From Mucilaginibacter terrae (GTDB lineage: Bacteria > Bacteroidota > Bacteroidia > Sphingobacteriales > Sphingobacteriaceae): DNA of 64,000 bases. The notes beneath the pieces were generated by a model. That model made no database searches. It saw only the letters and a list, made by a program, of their open reading frames with translations, and was not told where the DNA came from. Shown piece by piece: positions 26,529 through 34,762 of the stretch; position 1 is the stretch's first letter; each line of letters opens with the position of its first letter. The stretch lies in NCBI RefSeq assembly GCF_031951985.1, contig NZ_JAVLVU010000001.1:2232001-2296000 (forward strand). The letters are read 5' to 3'. Made by a program: the position numbers and the translations under genes.

Positions 26529-28328
26529 TTAGTTAGATTTGGTTTTCTCCAGCTTTTCTTTAAACTTCTTATCTTCTTTTTCTTTGAGTTTTCGCGCCTT
26601 TTTGGCTGCCTTTTCCTTCTCTTTCCTGATTTTTTTGGCCGTACGTTCGTTGGCTTTAGGAGCCTTGCCCATGCCACTGGCTTTTATGCCGTTGAGCAAA
26701 GTAAACCATATGGTTTTAAAGAACGGAAAGTTGCCCGGCCGGATAAATGCTAACGTAGCCAACCGCGGACTTTGCCCTGTCTTATCAGGATTATCACTTT
26801 TGATCACGAAGCTATTAGCAAGCAAACTCAACAACGACTTTTTAGTGAACCCTTTTTCATCATCCTGCCGAAGCAGTTTTACATTTAGGTTGTTATATAA
26901 GATTTTGAGCTGCCCATTTGATACTTTTTGCGTACTACTCACCTTAAAATCAATACTTTTTAAATTGCCCGAAGTTATTTGTATCATACTCAGCGGCACC
27001 AATGCGGTATTGGCTGACCGCATATCCATAGCGCCGAGGTGACCACGATAGCTATACTTGTAATCGGCATCGTTAAGGTTAAAATTAAACCATAGATCAA
27101 GCCCGCCTACGCCCATAAAGCGCGTATGAACGTATGCCCTACAAATATTATTTTTTTGCAAAGCCTGTTTGCTGTTGGTAATATTAAGGAATCTTGCTGA
27201 TGTGCTTAAAAATTTTACTGCCCCGCTTTTTTTAGATTGCTTATTATATTGGCGGTAGCTTACGTCGGTATTTTTGATGCGAAGGGTATCAATATTAAAA
27301 ATGGTTTTAAATTGATGCCGGATAGCCCAATGCGGAAAAGTGACCAACCTGTCGGTAGCTGGAATAGAACCATTTGGATTACTGAATACTTCAAAAAAAC
27401 CACCCTCTAACCGCGCATCTGCAATGGTTATGCCGCTGCGCCGGTAATACATGTTAAAGTCGAAGTTATTAAGCGTAATGCTATCAAACTTACAGGCAAA
27501 CCTATCTGTTTTACTTTTAGCAAAGTAAACAGACACGGGCAATGGTTGCACCTCTACCCCTGAAGCCGTTACCCTTGATGCAGCGGTATGCAATTCGAGC
27601 GATTTTACCCTATACTTATACAGGCCGCTGGTTGATTGCCCGGTGTAATTGCGTAAACGTGCGGTTATATCTTTACAAAATAATGTTCTGGTGGTATCGG
27701 CCTGGGTTGCAGAGTCAATAAGTAAATCATCGGCCCTAACACTAATGTGCCTTAAAATGGATGCAGCAGCTTTTTTACCCGAATAATCGTTAAAAGTAAA
27801 CTGCATATCATCAAGCTGTATGGCATCAACCTTTATGTGCTTAATATCTTTGGCTATTTTTTGATAAAGGGTACGCTTTTCTTTAGCGCCTGTACCGGGC
27901 TTCTCACCGTATTTATTCAATTGCACTTTTGAACCCGTAAGTACGATATTTCCAACCTCAAGTTCCTTTTTAAAGAACATTTTAATTGCCTTTGCCCCGT
28001 TTATACTTACTTGCTTTACCTGCAAATTGTACAGGCTAAATGGTGCCTTACCCTGCCGCTTCAGCTTCTTGTAAACGGCGGTATCGGGTTTGAATTCAAT
28101 ATTGTACAGCGAGGCTTTGCCTCTAAAAATATTTAAATCAAGATCAGTAAAATTTACCTGGTAAAGGCTATCGGTTGCTTTTACAACGCCTTCTTTAAGT
28201 TTTTGGGTTAGTACAGGTTTTAAAAAGCTGTTAATAAATAACACCACTATGAGCAACAGTAACGCCAATGCGGCAAGTACTGCAAGTACAATTTTTTGCG
28301 TACGTGTTTTAAATACAGAACCCGCCAT
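26529..28328 (-). CDS. AsmA-like / DUF748-type envelope protein with lysine-rich tail
   Basis: 599 residues: one N-terminal transmembrane helix (about 12-32, KIVLAVLAALALLLLIVVLF), then repeated short beta-strand blocks (VNFTDLDLNIFRGKASLYNIEF, LQVKQVSINGAKAIKMFF, VDAIQLDDMQFTFND) of the kind found in AsmA-like bridge proteins. The last ~60 residues are almost all Lys/Glu/Arg/Ala (a coiled-coil-like basic tail). AsmA relatives span the periplasm and move lipids; applying that here is inference. It stands 94 bp downstream of the DUF4136 gene, with a terminator between them. Confidence 0.7.
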   Translation of the reverse strand: MAGSVFKTRTQKIVLAVLAALALLLLIVVLFINSFLKPVLTQKLKEGVVKATDSLYQVNFTDLDLNIFRGKASLYNIEFKPDTAVYKKLKRQGKAPFSLYNLQVKQVSINGAKAIKMFFKKELEVGNIVLTGSKVQLNKYGEKPGTGAKEKRTLYQKIAKDIKHIKVDAIQLDDMQFTFNDYSGKKAAASILRHISVRADDLLIDSATQADTTRTLFCKDITARLRNYTGQSTSGLYKYRVKSLELHTAASRVTASGVEVQPLPVSVYFAKSKTDRFACKFDSITLNNFDFNMYYRRSGITIADARLEGGFFEVFSNPNGSIPATDRLVTFPHWAIRHQFKTIFNIDTLRIKNTDVSYRQYNKQSKKSGAVKFLSTSARFLNITNSKQALQKNNICRAYVHTRFMGVGGLDLWFNFNLNDADYKYSYRGHLGAMDMRSANTALVPLSMIQITSGNLKSIDFKVSSTQKVSNGQLKILYNNLNVKLLRQDDEKGFTKKSLLSLLANSFVIKSDNPDKTGQSPRLATLAFIRPGNFPFFKTIWFTLLNGIKASGMGKAPKANERTAKKIRKEKEKAAKKARKLKEKEDKKFKEKLEKTKSN

Positions 28329-28370
28329 GTGTTTTAGGTAACCTCGCCCTTAAAATAAACCCCGTAAAAC

Positions 28371-28398
28371 AAAAAAGTTTGCCCGTAAGGCAAACTTT
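28371..28398 (-). terminator. Terminator after the DUF4136 lipoprotein gene
   Basis: AAAGTTTGCC and GGCAAACTTT form a 10-bp stem around CGTAA. The T-run follows on the minus strand. Confidence 0.85.
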
Positions 28399-28421
28399 AC
28401 AATTCAACATGGCTAAACAGG

Positions 28422-29096
28422 TTATGATCTTACCGGCAATTTTTTGAATATACCTTCAACAATTTCGGGTAACCGGGCCATTACTTTTTGCGGGTCGCGA
28501 CTTAACTCGCCACTGCTATAACCTATCCATACAGGTTCGCGGGTGCGTGCATCAATCAACTCAATGGCTAACACACCTTCTTTAAAGTGTTCCTGGGTTG
28601 GATAGGCATAACCGCCTCCCCAGCCGCCCCAACCACCGTAAAACATTGGGCTAAAACGGCCTCTCCAGCCCATTCCCCAACCCCAACCAGGACCCCAGCC
28701 CCAGCCACCACCCCAATAAGGCGAATTGTATGATGTTCGGGTACCACGGTCAACCAGGGTATTAAAACGTACAATTAAATCGGCACCACCATTTTGTTCG
28801 GTTAAACCTTTATTTTTGAGGCTTAATGCTGCAGCATCCTTAATTTTTTGATAGGCCTCCGGGTTATTGTAATACTTGTTGTTGTTAATGTAATTTAAAC
28901 GTGCGCCCAAATTACGTTTGTCACTTATTACACTATCCGGCTTACGCGGCTTTATTTGCGGTGCAAAAGCAAATGTTTTGTATTGCGACAAGCTAATGTC
29001 GTCATGACCGGCAGTGTAATAATGATAGCCGGTTGAACAGGCTGAAAATGCGGTTACCATAACCAACATCAGCCCCACATATAGTAACCTTTTCAT
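28422..29096 (-). CDS. DUF4136 lipoprotein
   Basis: A 224-residue protein from ATG 29096 (MKRLLYVGLMLVMVTAFSAC), with lipobox Cys20. The frame upstream to 29195 has no signal features. The body has KTFAFAP near the start of the mature domain, ADLIVRFN in the middle and a closing GVLAIELIDARTREPVWIGY, RDPQKVMARLPEIVEGIFKKLP, which are hallmarks of DUF4136. A Gly/Trp-rich low-complexity insertion (about 125-165, repeats of WGGGWGWGPGWG type) interrupts the domain. Role unknown; envelope-located. Confidence 0.85.
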   Translation of the reverse strand: MKRLLYVGLMLVMVTAFSACSTGYHYYTAGHDDISLSQYKTFAFAPQIKPRKPDSVISDKRNLGARLNYINNNKYYNNPEAYQKIKDAAALSLKNKGLTEQNGGADLIVRFNTLVDRGTRTSYNSPYWGGGWGWGPGWGWGMGWRGRFSPMFYGGWGGWGGGYAYPTQEHFKEGVLAIELIDARTREPVWIGYSSGELSRDPQKVMARLPEIVEGIFKKLPVRS

Positions 29097-29402
29097 AGAT
29101 ATAATTTTGATAGTATTTATTAGACAACGCTCATTATAAAGGTTTAATGTGTGCTGGTACTTTTTATTGCAATAAATTTTGCATAAAGTAAACAAGTATG
29201 AGCGGTGGTAATTTGTTTAGAGTAATGAGTGCAGTTTGCAAGACTGTTACAGCCTCAAGTATGCGTTCATATGCTATCTACCTGTTTATTGGTTTTTCTT
29301 TAACATAGCCCACAATTATCCGCCTCAGGCGAGATAATAATTCTGAACCATTCCGGTTCACATAACAACAATGACATCATTAGCCATCATGCCAAGAATG
29401 CT
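29097..29402. other. Intergenic region, no gene seen
   Basis: The 306 bp between the DUF4136 gene and nadE (both minus strand) hold two short palindromes: TCCGCCTCAGGCGAGA (29319-29334), related to one at 32189, and TGAACC-ATTCC-GGTTCA (29344-29360). No open frame with recognisable content was found. Confidence 0.5.
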
Positions 29403-31058
29403 CTACGATAAATACTTACCTACAATAGGCATTCTGCGCCCCATGCCAAAGGCCTTGGGCGATACGCGCAATATTGGCGGTGTTTGATAGCGTTTGTGTT
29501 CGGCTGTGTTTACGAGTTTCAGCACACGGCGCACGGTGGCTTCATCGTAGCCTAAGGCAATAATTTCGGCCGATGAAAGACGGTTTTCCACGTATTCCAT
29601 CAGGATGGTATCAAGGGTATCGTAATCAGGTAGCGAGTCGCTGTCTTTTTGATCGGGGCGTAACTCGGCCGAAGGGGGTTTAACAATAGAATTTTGCGGG
29701 ATAATTTCGCCGTTACGGTTAATGTAATTAGCCAGCTGGTAAACCTGTGTTTTATAAACATCGCCCAGTACCGATATGCCACCGCACATATCACCATATA
29801 AAGTACCATAACCCACTGCTGCTTCACTTTTGTTTGAGGTATTGAGCAGGATGTAGCCAAACTTATTACACATGGCCATTAATACCACGGCACGGCTACG
29901 GGCCTGTAAGTTTTCTTCGGCTATATTAAACGGCAAACCCTCAAACTGCGGCTGAAGCGCTGTTTCAAAAGCATCGGTAATTGATTTAATTTCTACCAGT
30001 TCAGATTTACAGCCCAGGTTGCGTACCAAATCTTCGGCATCTGTAATGGAGTGCCCGGTTGAATATTTAGAAGGCAGCAATACAGCCATCACGTTTTGTG
30101 CACCTAAAGCTTCGGCAGCCAACGCACAAACTACAGCCGAATCGATACCGCCTGATAAGCCTAAAATAGCTTGCTTAAAGCCTGATTTGTAAAAATAATC
30201 GCGTATGCCTAACAGCAGTCCCTGGTGTATCTGCTCAATATCGGTTTGGCGTTGCCGCATCAGGGTTACAGGTTGTTCGGGCGTTATGATTGCATCATCA
30301 TTTAAGTTGTAGTAATTGAGCACCTCTTTAAAGTAAGGCATCTCATCAACCATTTCGCCCTTATTATCAAAAACCAACGAACCACCATCAAAAATAATTT
30401 CGGTTTGGGCGCCTACCTGATTTACATAAAACAGGGGCAAGTTATAGCGTTTGGCATTATCGCTTAAAATGGCAATACGTTCTTCATCATGATTGTAAGC
30501 AAACGGCGATGCAGCAATGTTTATCATCACATCAGGCTTTTGCTCAATTAGCACATCCATCGGCCTGCTGATGTATAGCGGGTTTTCGATGGTGTTCCAC
30601 AAGTCTTCGCAAATGGTTAGCGCTATACGATGACCCTTGTAATCAACACAGGTAAACTCTGTTTCGGGTTCAAAATAGCGGTATTCGTCAAATACGTCGT
30701 AATTAGGTAACAGGGCTTTATTTACAACGTATTTTACCTCGCCGTCGGCAATAAAATAGGCCGAGTTATGCAGGTCTTTGCCCCCTTTGCTCTTCTTTTT
30801 ATTAGGCGTAGGTATACCTATAATACATGCTACATCGGTACATGCAGCCGCAATTTTTTGTGCCGATTGCTCGCACAAGCCTATAAATTCGCGAAACTCC
30901 AAAAAATCGCGGGCAGGGTAGCCACTTATGCACAGTTCGGCAAATACAACTAAATCGGCTCCGTTTTGGCGGGCTGTGTTTAGCGTATCAATAATTTTAG
31001 CTGTATTTGAATCAAAATTACCGATGTGATAATTTAGCTGTGCCAGTGCAATTTTCAT
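29403..31058 (-). CDS. nadE: Glutamine-dependent NAD+ synthetase
   Basis: A 551-residue two-domain enzyme for the last step of NAD biosynthesis (nicotinate adenine dinucleotide to NAD+). The N-terminal nitrilase-like glutaminase has Glu in VVFAELCISGYPARD, Lys in NKALLPNYDVFDEYRYF and nucleophile Cys in LTICEDLWN. The C-terminal ATP-pyrophosphatase synthetase has LGLSGGIDSAVVCALA and a conserved NTSNKSEAAVGYGTLYGD. The start is ATG 31058. It is divergent from gldB, an arrangement I recall as common in Bacteroidota. Confidence 0.95.
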   Translation of the reverse strand: MKIALAQLNYHIGNFDSNTAKIIDTLNTARQNGADLVVFAELCISGYPARDFLEFREFIGLCEQSAQKIAAACTDVACIIGIPTPNKKKSKGGKDLHNSAYFIADGEVKYVVNKALLPNYDVFDEYRYFEPETEFTCVDYKGHRIALTICEDLWNTIENPLYISRPMDVLIEQKPDVMINIAASPFAYNHDEERIAILSDNAKRYNLPLFYVNQVGAQTEIIFDGGSLVFDNKGEMVDEMPYFKEVLNYYNLNDDAIITPEQPVTLMRQRQTDIEQIHQGLLLGIRDYFYKSGFKQAILGLSGGIDSAVVCALAAEALGAQNVMAVLLPSKYSTGHSITDAEDLVRNLGCKSELVEIKSITDAFETALQPQFEGLPFNIAEENLQARSRAVVLMAMCNKFGYILLNTSNKSEAAVGYGTLYGDMCGGISVLGDVYKTQVYQLANYINRNGEIIPQNSIVKPPSAELRPDQKDSDSLPDYDTLDTILMEYVENRLSSAEIIALGYDEATVRRVLKLVNTAEHKRYQTPPILRVSPKAFGMGRRMPIVGKYLS

Positions 31059-31107
31059 AGTAAAGGTATTATATAGTGCATTATCATAAATATGAACTCA
31101 AAACCAA

Positions 31108-31115
31108 TATTTTTG
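31108..31115 (+). promoter_or_regulatory. Candidate -7 box upstream of gldB
   Basis: TATTTTTG fits TAnnTTTG and lies 10 bp before ATG 31126. No TTG is seen at the right distance upstream, so this is tentative. Confidence 0.35.
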
Positions 31116-31125
31116 TTCATACCAT

Positions 31126-32169
31126 ATGAGCATACTCTACCGCAGCAAATTAAAACATTTTTATGCGCTTTTTTTAATAGCCGCCATACTAAGTTCTTGT
31201 AAAGAGGACAAAAAAAAGATAGATGTAAGCAATATTAAACTCGAAGTGCATATTGAACGGTTTGACCATGATTTTGACCTTATGCGAAATAAACCCATGG
31301 CGCAGCAGGTAGCGGTATTACAAAGTAAATATGGCCCGTTTTATGCAGATTTTATTCAGCGTATTTTAGATGCAGGTAATATTGCCGATACAGCATACTT
31401 TGTCAACCTGCGCCAGGTATTTGCCGGTAAGCCCTACCTGGATTTAAAACACGAAGTAGATTCGGTTTATCCTAACCTCCAAAAGCAGGAAGAAGAATTA
31501 ACCGATGCATTCAAACGTATTAAATATTACTTCCCGCAAAAGCAGTTGCCCAAGGTTTATGCTTACTTTTCTGGCTTCCAGGCGCAAACTACTTTAGGTA
31601 ATGGCTATTTTGGTATAGGGCTCGATCAGTTTTTGGGACTAAAATCAAAGTTTTACCCGGCATTGGTTAATACTTATCCGCATTATTTGTCGCGCAGGTT
31701 TACGCCCGATAATATAACCCCGAGAGTTATAGAAGGTATGCTGCATGAAGACATGTTTCCGGAAGCGGATGCAGACAGATCTCTTTTAGCCAAAATGGTT
31801 TATGAAGGTAAAATGTTGTACCTGATGGATGTATTGCTTCCGGATGTGCCCGACAGCACAAAGATTGGTTACACCTCGCAGCAAATACAGTGGTGCCAAG
31901 CTTTCGAAAAAAATATATGGGGTTACTTTTTAGAAGAAAATTTGCTTTACGAAACGGATTACCTCAAACTGCAAAAATATTTGAACGAAGCCCCGTTTAC
32001 ACCCGGCTTAGGCGAAAAAAATGAATCGGCCCCTAAGTTGGCCGTTTATACGGGCTGGCAAATCATCAGGCAGTATATGATCAAGCATCCCTACACTACG
32101 GTTCAACAGCTCTTGGCATTAAATGACCCGCAGAAGATTTTGGATGATGCGGGGTATCACCCTAAGTAG
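31126..32169 (+). CDS. gldB: Gliding motility lipoprotein GldB
   Basis: A 347-residue lipoprotein (signal to lipobox AAILSSC, Cys25). GldB family marks include VHIERFDHDFD near the start, KYGPFYADFIQRIL, the AYFSGFQAQTTLG stretch, IGLDQFLG, YPHYLSRRFTP and MVYEGKMLYLMD. GldB is needed for gliding in Flavobacterium and is a distant zincin-like (DUF2268-type) protein; its exact biochemical role is unsettled. It is divergent from nadE by 67 bp. A strong bidirectional terminator lies 90 bp downstream. Confidence 0.9.
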   Translation: MSILYRSKLKHFYALFLIAAILSSCKEDKKKIDVSNIKLEVHIERFDHDFDLMRNKPMAQQVAVLQSKYGPFYADFIQRILDAGNIADTAYFVNLRQVFAGKPYLDLKHEVDSVYPNLQKQEEELTDAFKRIKYYFPQKQLPKVYAYFSGFQAQTTLGNGYFGIGLDQFLGLKSKFYPALVNTYPHYLSRRFTPDNITPRVIEGMLHEDMFPEADADRSLLAKMVYEGKMLYLMDVLLPDVPDSTKIGYTSQQIQWCQAFEKNIWGYFLEENLLYETDYLKLQKYLNEAPFTPGLGEKNESAPKLAVYTGWQIIRQYMIKHPYTTVQQLLALNDPQKILDDAGYHPK

Positions 32170-32258
32170 GTAGACCACCTAAATCCTCTCCGCCTAAGGC
32201 GGAAGTACTTAAAAACAGGACAAGTTTCCTCTCCCTCAATTCCAGGGAGGGCCAAACA

Positions 32259-32295
32259 AAAAAGAGCTTCCTAATCATCTTAGGAAGCTCTTTTT
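32259..32295. terminator. Bidirectional terminator after gldB
   Basis: AAAAAGAGCTTCCTAA and its exact complement form a 16-bp stem around TCATC. It lies between gldB (+) and the small membrane protein gene (-). Confidence 0.87.
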
Positions 32296-32316
32296 GTTTT
32301 ATGTAGAAAAAGGTAC

Positions 32317-32526
32317 TTAGTCTTTTGCGCCTAAAATGGCGAACACACCTTTTAACGAAATCAGGATACCAATTACCAGGATAACATTTGATACACTGGT
32401 GAATATAAATCCGTGACCCCAGATTTGATCCAGGAAACGGAAAAACACACCTACTAAACCAATAATGGTAGCTGCAGATATTATCAGGTAAATACTTGGC
32501 GAATTAGCTTTTTGCATTGAACTCAT
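32317..32526 (-). CDS. Small two-helix membrane protein
   Basis: 69 residues with two hydrophobic helices (about 12-30 ISAATIIGLVGVFF and 44-64 VSNVILVIGILISLKGVFAIL) separated by a short loop (DQIWGHGF). Start ATG 32526 or ATG 32517 (MQKANSPS). I recognise no characterised family, though small proteins of this type are common in Sphingobacteriaceae. It has its own terminator. Confidence 0.75.
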   Translation of the reverse strand: MSSMQKANSPSIYLIISAATIIGLVGVFFRFLDQIWGHGFIFTSVSNVILVIGILISLKGVFAILGAKD

Positions 32527-32603
32527 GGTAATTGCTATTTGTTAGCGCAAAAATATAAATCTTTGGGTAATTCACCCTATCAGATTGCAGATATTTTAAA
32601 CAT

Positions 32604-33479
32604 TTAAACAGCAGTTGTTATTGTAGAGTTTTTGCGTTTATACATACGATAACCTACCCAAGCCCCACATCCGGCCAGTATAAACACCCAAAGATTAACG
32701 AGGCCGATAATGAACACGGCAAACATTTCCCAGCCATCTGTAACTGCAATCCAAAACCTACTCAACAACGGCAATTGGTAAGCACTTGTATTATCATTAG
32801 CTACCATCTCGCGCACTACTGTATTGCTTTGATATAAATTAAGTACAACTATGCTATACTTAACCGATTCATCAAGGAATGTATTGCTGATTTTTTGATC
32901 AACCATATCATCCTTAAGCTTTAGCATGGCATCTGCTTCTTTTATGGTTGGCTTCCATTTATCTTGTTTCGAATCAATTTCAGCCCTATTTTCGCGTTTT
33001 AGCCGGGTAGATAAATAATCGAGTGTCTTATCTTCAATATCCATTCGGCGAACATTCACATATATTCCTAAATGGCTCACCTCTTTTAAAAACTGTTCTA
33101 AATTTTGCGAAGGCACCTTAACTGTGATGTCGGCCGTAGAAGTATATGCCGACACATGCTTTAACGAATCAATGTGATTGGTACGCATATCTTCATCGTG
33201 CAAAATTGAAGATTGCATGTTGTGGTGCACTACAAAACCTTTGTAGTTTCTTGCTAAATCACCGATCTTTTCTCCGGCCTGTTGTACATCCTTTACTTTA
33301 AAACGCATTTCTCCTGTTTTCACCAGCTTTTTGCCAATAGTATCAGTGATAACCGCATCAACCGAAGCTGAGTCGGCAGATGAAGTACTATAGTCTGATG
33401 CTGATGAACTTCCACTTCCTTTGCAGGCTGCAAAAAGGCAAAGCACGGCCAGGAGCACTAATAAGTTGCTCATTTTCAT
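32604..33479 (-). CDS. DUF4349 lipoprotein
   Basis: 291 residues with a lipoprotein signal (LAVLCLFAAC, Cys19) and a Ser/Gly-rich linker. KLVKTGEMRFKVKDVQQAGEKI and ITVKVPSQNLEQFLKEVSHLG give the DUF4349 core, then a coiled-coil (about 155-205, TRLKRENRAEIDSKQDK). A C-terminal transmembrane helix (about 250-275, MFAVFIIGLVNLWVFILAG) and a basic tail follow. It is thus anchored at both ends. The function is unknown. Confidence 0.87.
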   Translation of the reverse strand: MKMSNLLVLLAVLCLFAACKGSGSSSASDYSTSSADSASVDAVITDTIGKKLVKTGEMRFKVKDVQQAGEKIGDLARNYKGFVVHHNMQSSILHDEDMRTNHIDSLKHVSAYTSTADITVKVPSQNLEQFLKEVSHLGIYVNVRRMDIEDKTLDYLSTRLKRENRAEIDSKQDKWKPTIKEADAMLKLKDDMVDQKISNTFLDESVKYSIVVLNLYQSNTVVREMVANDNTSAYQLPLLSRFWIAVTDGWEMFAVFIIGLVNLWVFILAGCGAWVGYRMYKRKNSTITTAV

Positions 33480-33732
33480 AGTATTAAAGTTTTATGGTTT
33501 TTTATATTGATACCGAAAACCGGCAAAAAGTAACCCTAAGGTTTTGTATTTACTATGTGTTTGTTACAAAGTTATCTTAAATTCTCATTGCGATCGATAG
33601 CGTGGTACTTCCCTTATGCAAAGGTAAACATCAAGAGAAGATTGCCATCGATCATCTGTTCTGCCACACCCTGCGCCTCGCAATACACGAAATACCAGCT
33701 ATAAAATAAATCAGCTAATTCTTTTAAAACAA
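33480..33732. other. Intergenic region with a possible decayed REP-like element
   Basis: About 250 bp between the DUF4349 gene and the atp operon terminator. CATTGCGA (33586-33593) and TCGCAATACACG (33679-33690) resemble the outer ends of the perfect inverted repeat at 46832-46915, but the interior does not pair. There is no gene. Confidence 0.4.
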
Positions 33733-33756
33733 AAAAGCCGGACTGGCGTCCGGCTT
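33733..33756 (-). terminator. Terminator of the atp operon
   Basis: AAAGCCGGA and TCCGGCTTT form a 9-bp stem around CTGGCG. A run of A on the plus strand gives the U-tract on the minus-strand transcript. It lies 26 bp after the atpG stop. Confidence 0.87.
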
Positions 33757-33781
33757 TGGTAAAATATATTCAAGTTTATAA

Positions 33782-34675
33782 TTATCCGTTTGATAGGGCT
33801 GCAGCACCGCTCACGATCTCGGTAAGCTCGGTGGTAATGGCTGCCTGGCGGGCCTGGTTGTACGAAAGTTTTAAGGCTTTCAGCAAGTCGCCGGCATTGT
33901 CAGTTGCCTTGTCCATCGCGGTCATACGTGCGCCATGCTCAGATGCATTTGAATCTAATACGGCACGGTATAACTGAATTTTAATATTTTTAGGAATCAA
34001 CTGCTCAACAATATCCTTTTGCGATGGCTCCAAAATATAATCAGTTTGATCGGCAGCTGTTTTAGTTGCATTAAGCTCGGCCTCGGCTTTAGGCACAGGC
34101 AATAATTGTTCGCTAACTAAAACTTGTACAGCAGCGTTGCGGAAGTGGTTATATACTAATTCAACACGATCGTATTTACCATCAACAAAACCTTGCATAA
34201 TGGCCTCGGTAATTACCGATACGGTGGTGAAGTTTAAATCGCTGTATACTTCGTTGTTATCGCCAATTACATTAAAGTTGCGTTTCAGGTAGTAATCCTG
34301 AGCCTTACGGCCAATGGCTACTATTGATACGTTACCGGCTGCAAATTGCTCGCTGTATTTATCGGCTATAAGATTATTAGTGGTTTTAATGGCGTTGGCA
34401 TTAAAAGCACCTGCCAAGCCACGGTTTGATGATACCACAACTACCAATACACGCACGGGCTCGCGCTCCTGCAAATAAGGTGATGCGCCATCTTCAATAC
34501 TTGCCGATAGGTTTGCCAGCATTTCCTTTAGCTTGGTAGCATAAGGGCGCAATTGAACAATAGCATTGGTAGCTCTCTTCAGCTTGGCAGCCGAAACCAT
34601 TTTCATGGCCTTGGTGATTTGCTGGGTTGAGTTTACCGACGCAATACGGTTTCTTACTTCTTTTAAATTAGCCAT
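33782..34675 (-). CDS. atpG: ATP synthase F1 subunit gamma
   Basis: The 297-residue central stalk of F1. MANLKEVRNRIASVNSTQQITKAMKMVSAAKL is the N-terminal rotor helix, and the C-terminal helix carries ARMTAMDKATDNAGDLLKALKLSYNQARQAAITTEL, the part that turns within alpha3beta3. Last gene of the minus-strand operon, 87 bp after atpA, with an inverted array of 7-bp units in the gap, followed by a terminator. Confidence 0.95.
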   Translation of the reverse strand: MANLKEVRNRIASVNSTQQITKAMKMVSAAKLKRATNAIVQLRPYATKLKEMLANLSASIEDGASPYLQEREPVRVLVVVVSSNRGLAGAFNANAIKTTNNLIADKYSEQFAAGNVSIVAIGRKAQDYYLKRNFNVIGDNNEVYSDLNFTTVSVITEAIMQGFVDGKYDRVELVYNHFRNAAVQVLVSEQLLPVPKAEAELNATKTAADQTDYILEPSQKDIVEQLIPKNIKIQLYRAVLDSNASEHGARMTAMDKATDNAGDLLKALKLSYNQARQAAITTELTEIVSGAAALSNG

Positions 34676-34683
34676 GCTTTGTG

Positions 34684-34760
34684 AGTAGAAAGTATCAAGT
34701 AAAAAGTAGTAAGACTTTATCCTGCTACTTTTTACTTTTTACTAAGTACTTTTTACTAAA
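34684..34760. repeat. Inverted array of 7-bp units in the atpA-atpG gap
   Basis: Four consecutive heptads of form AGTANNN (34684-34711) face five of form TACTNNN (34726-34760) around a 14-bp centre. The period is exactly 7 throughout. The inner arms GTAAAAAGTAG (34699-34709) and CTACTTTTTAC (34725-34735) pair perfectly. Confidence 0.85.
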
Positions 34761-34762
34761 TA

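Noticed and set aside
29097..29195. N-terminal extension of the DUF4136 lipoprotein
   Set aside because: It would bury the lipoprotein signal; the extension is AT-rich intergenic sequence.
34684..34760. CRISPR-like array
   Set aside because: Units are 7 bp without unique spacers, and no cas genes occur in the window.
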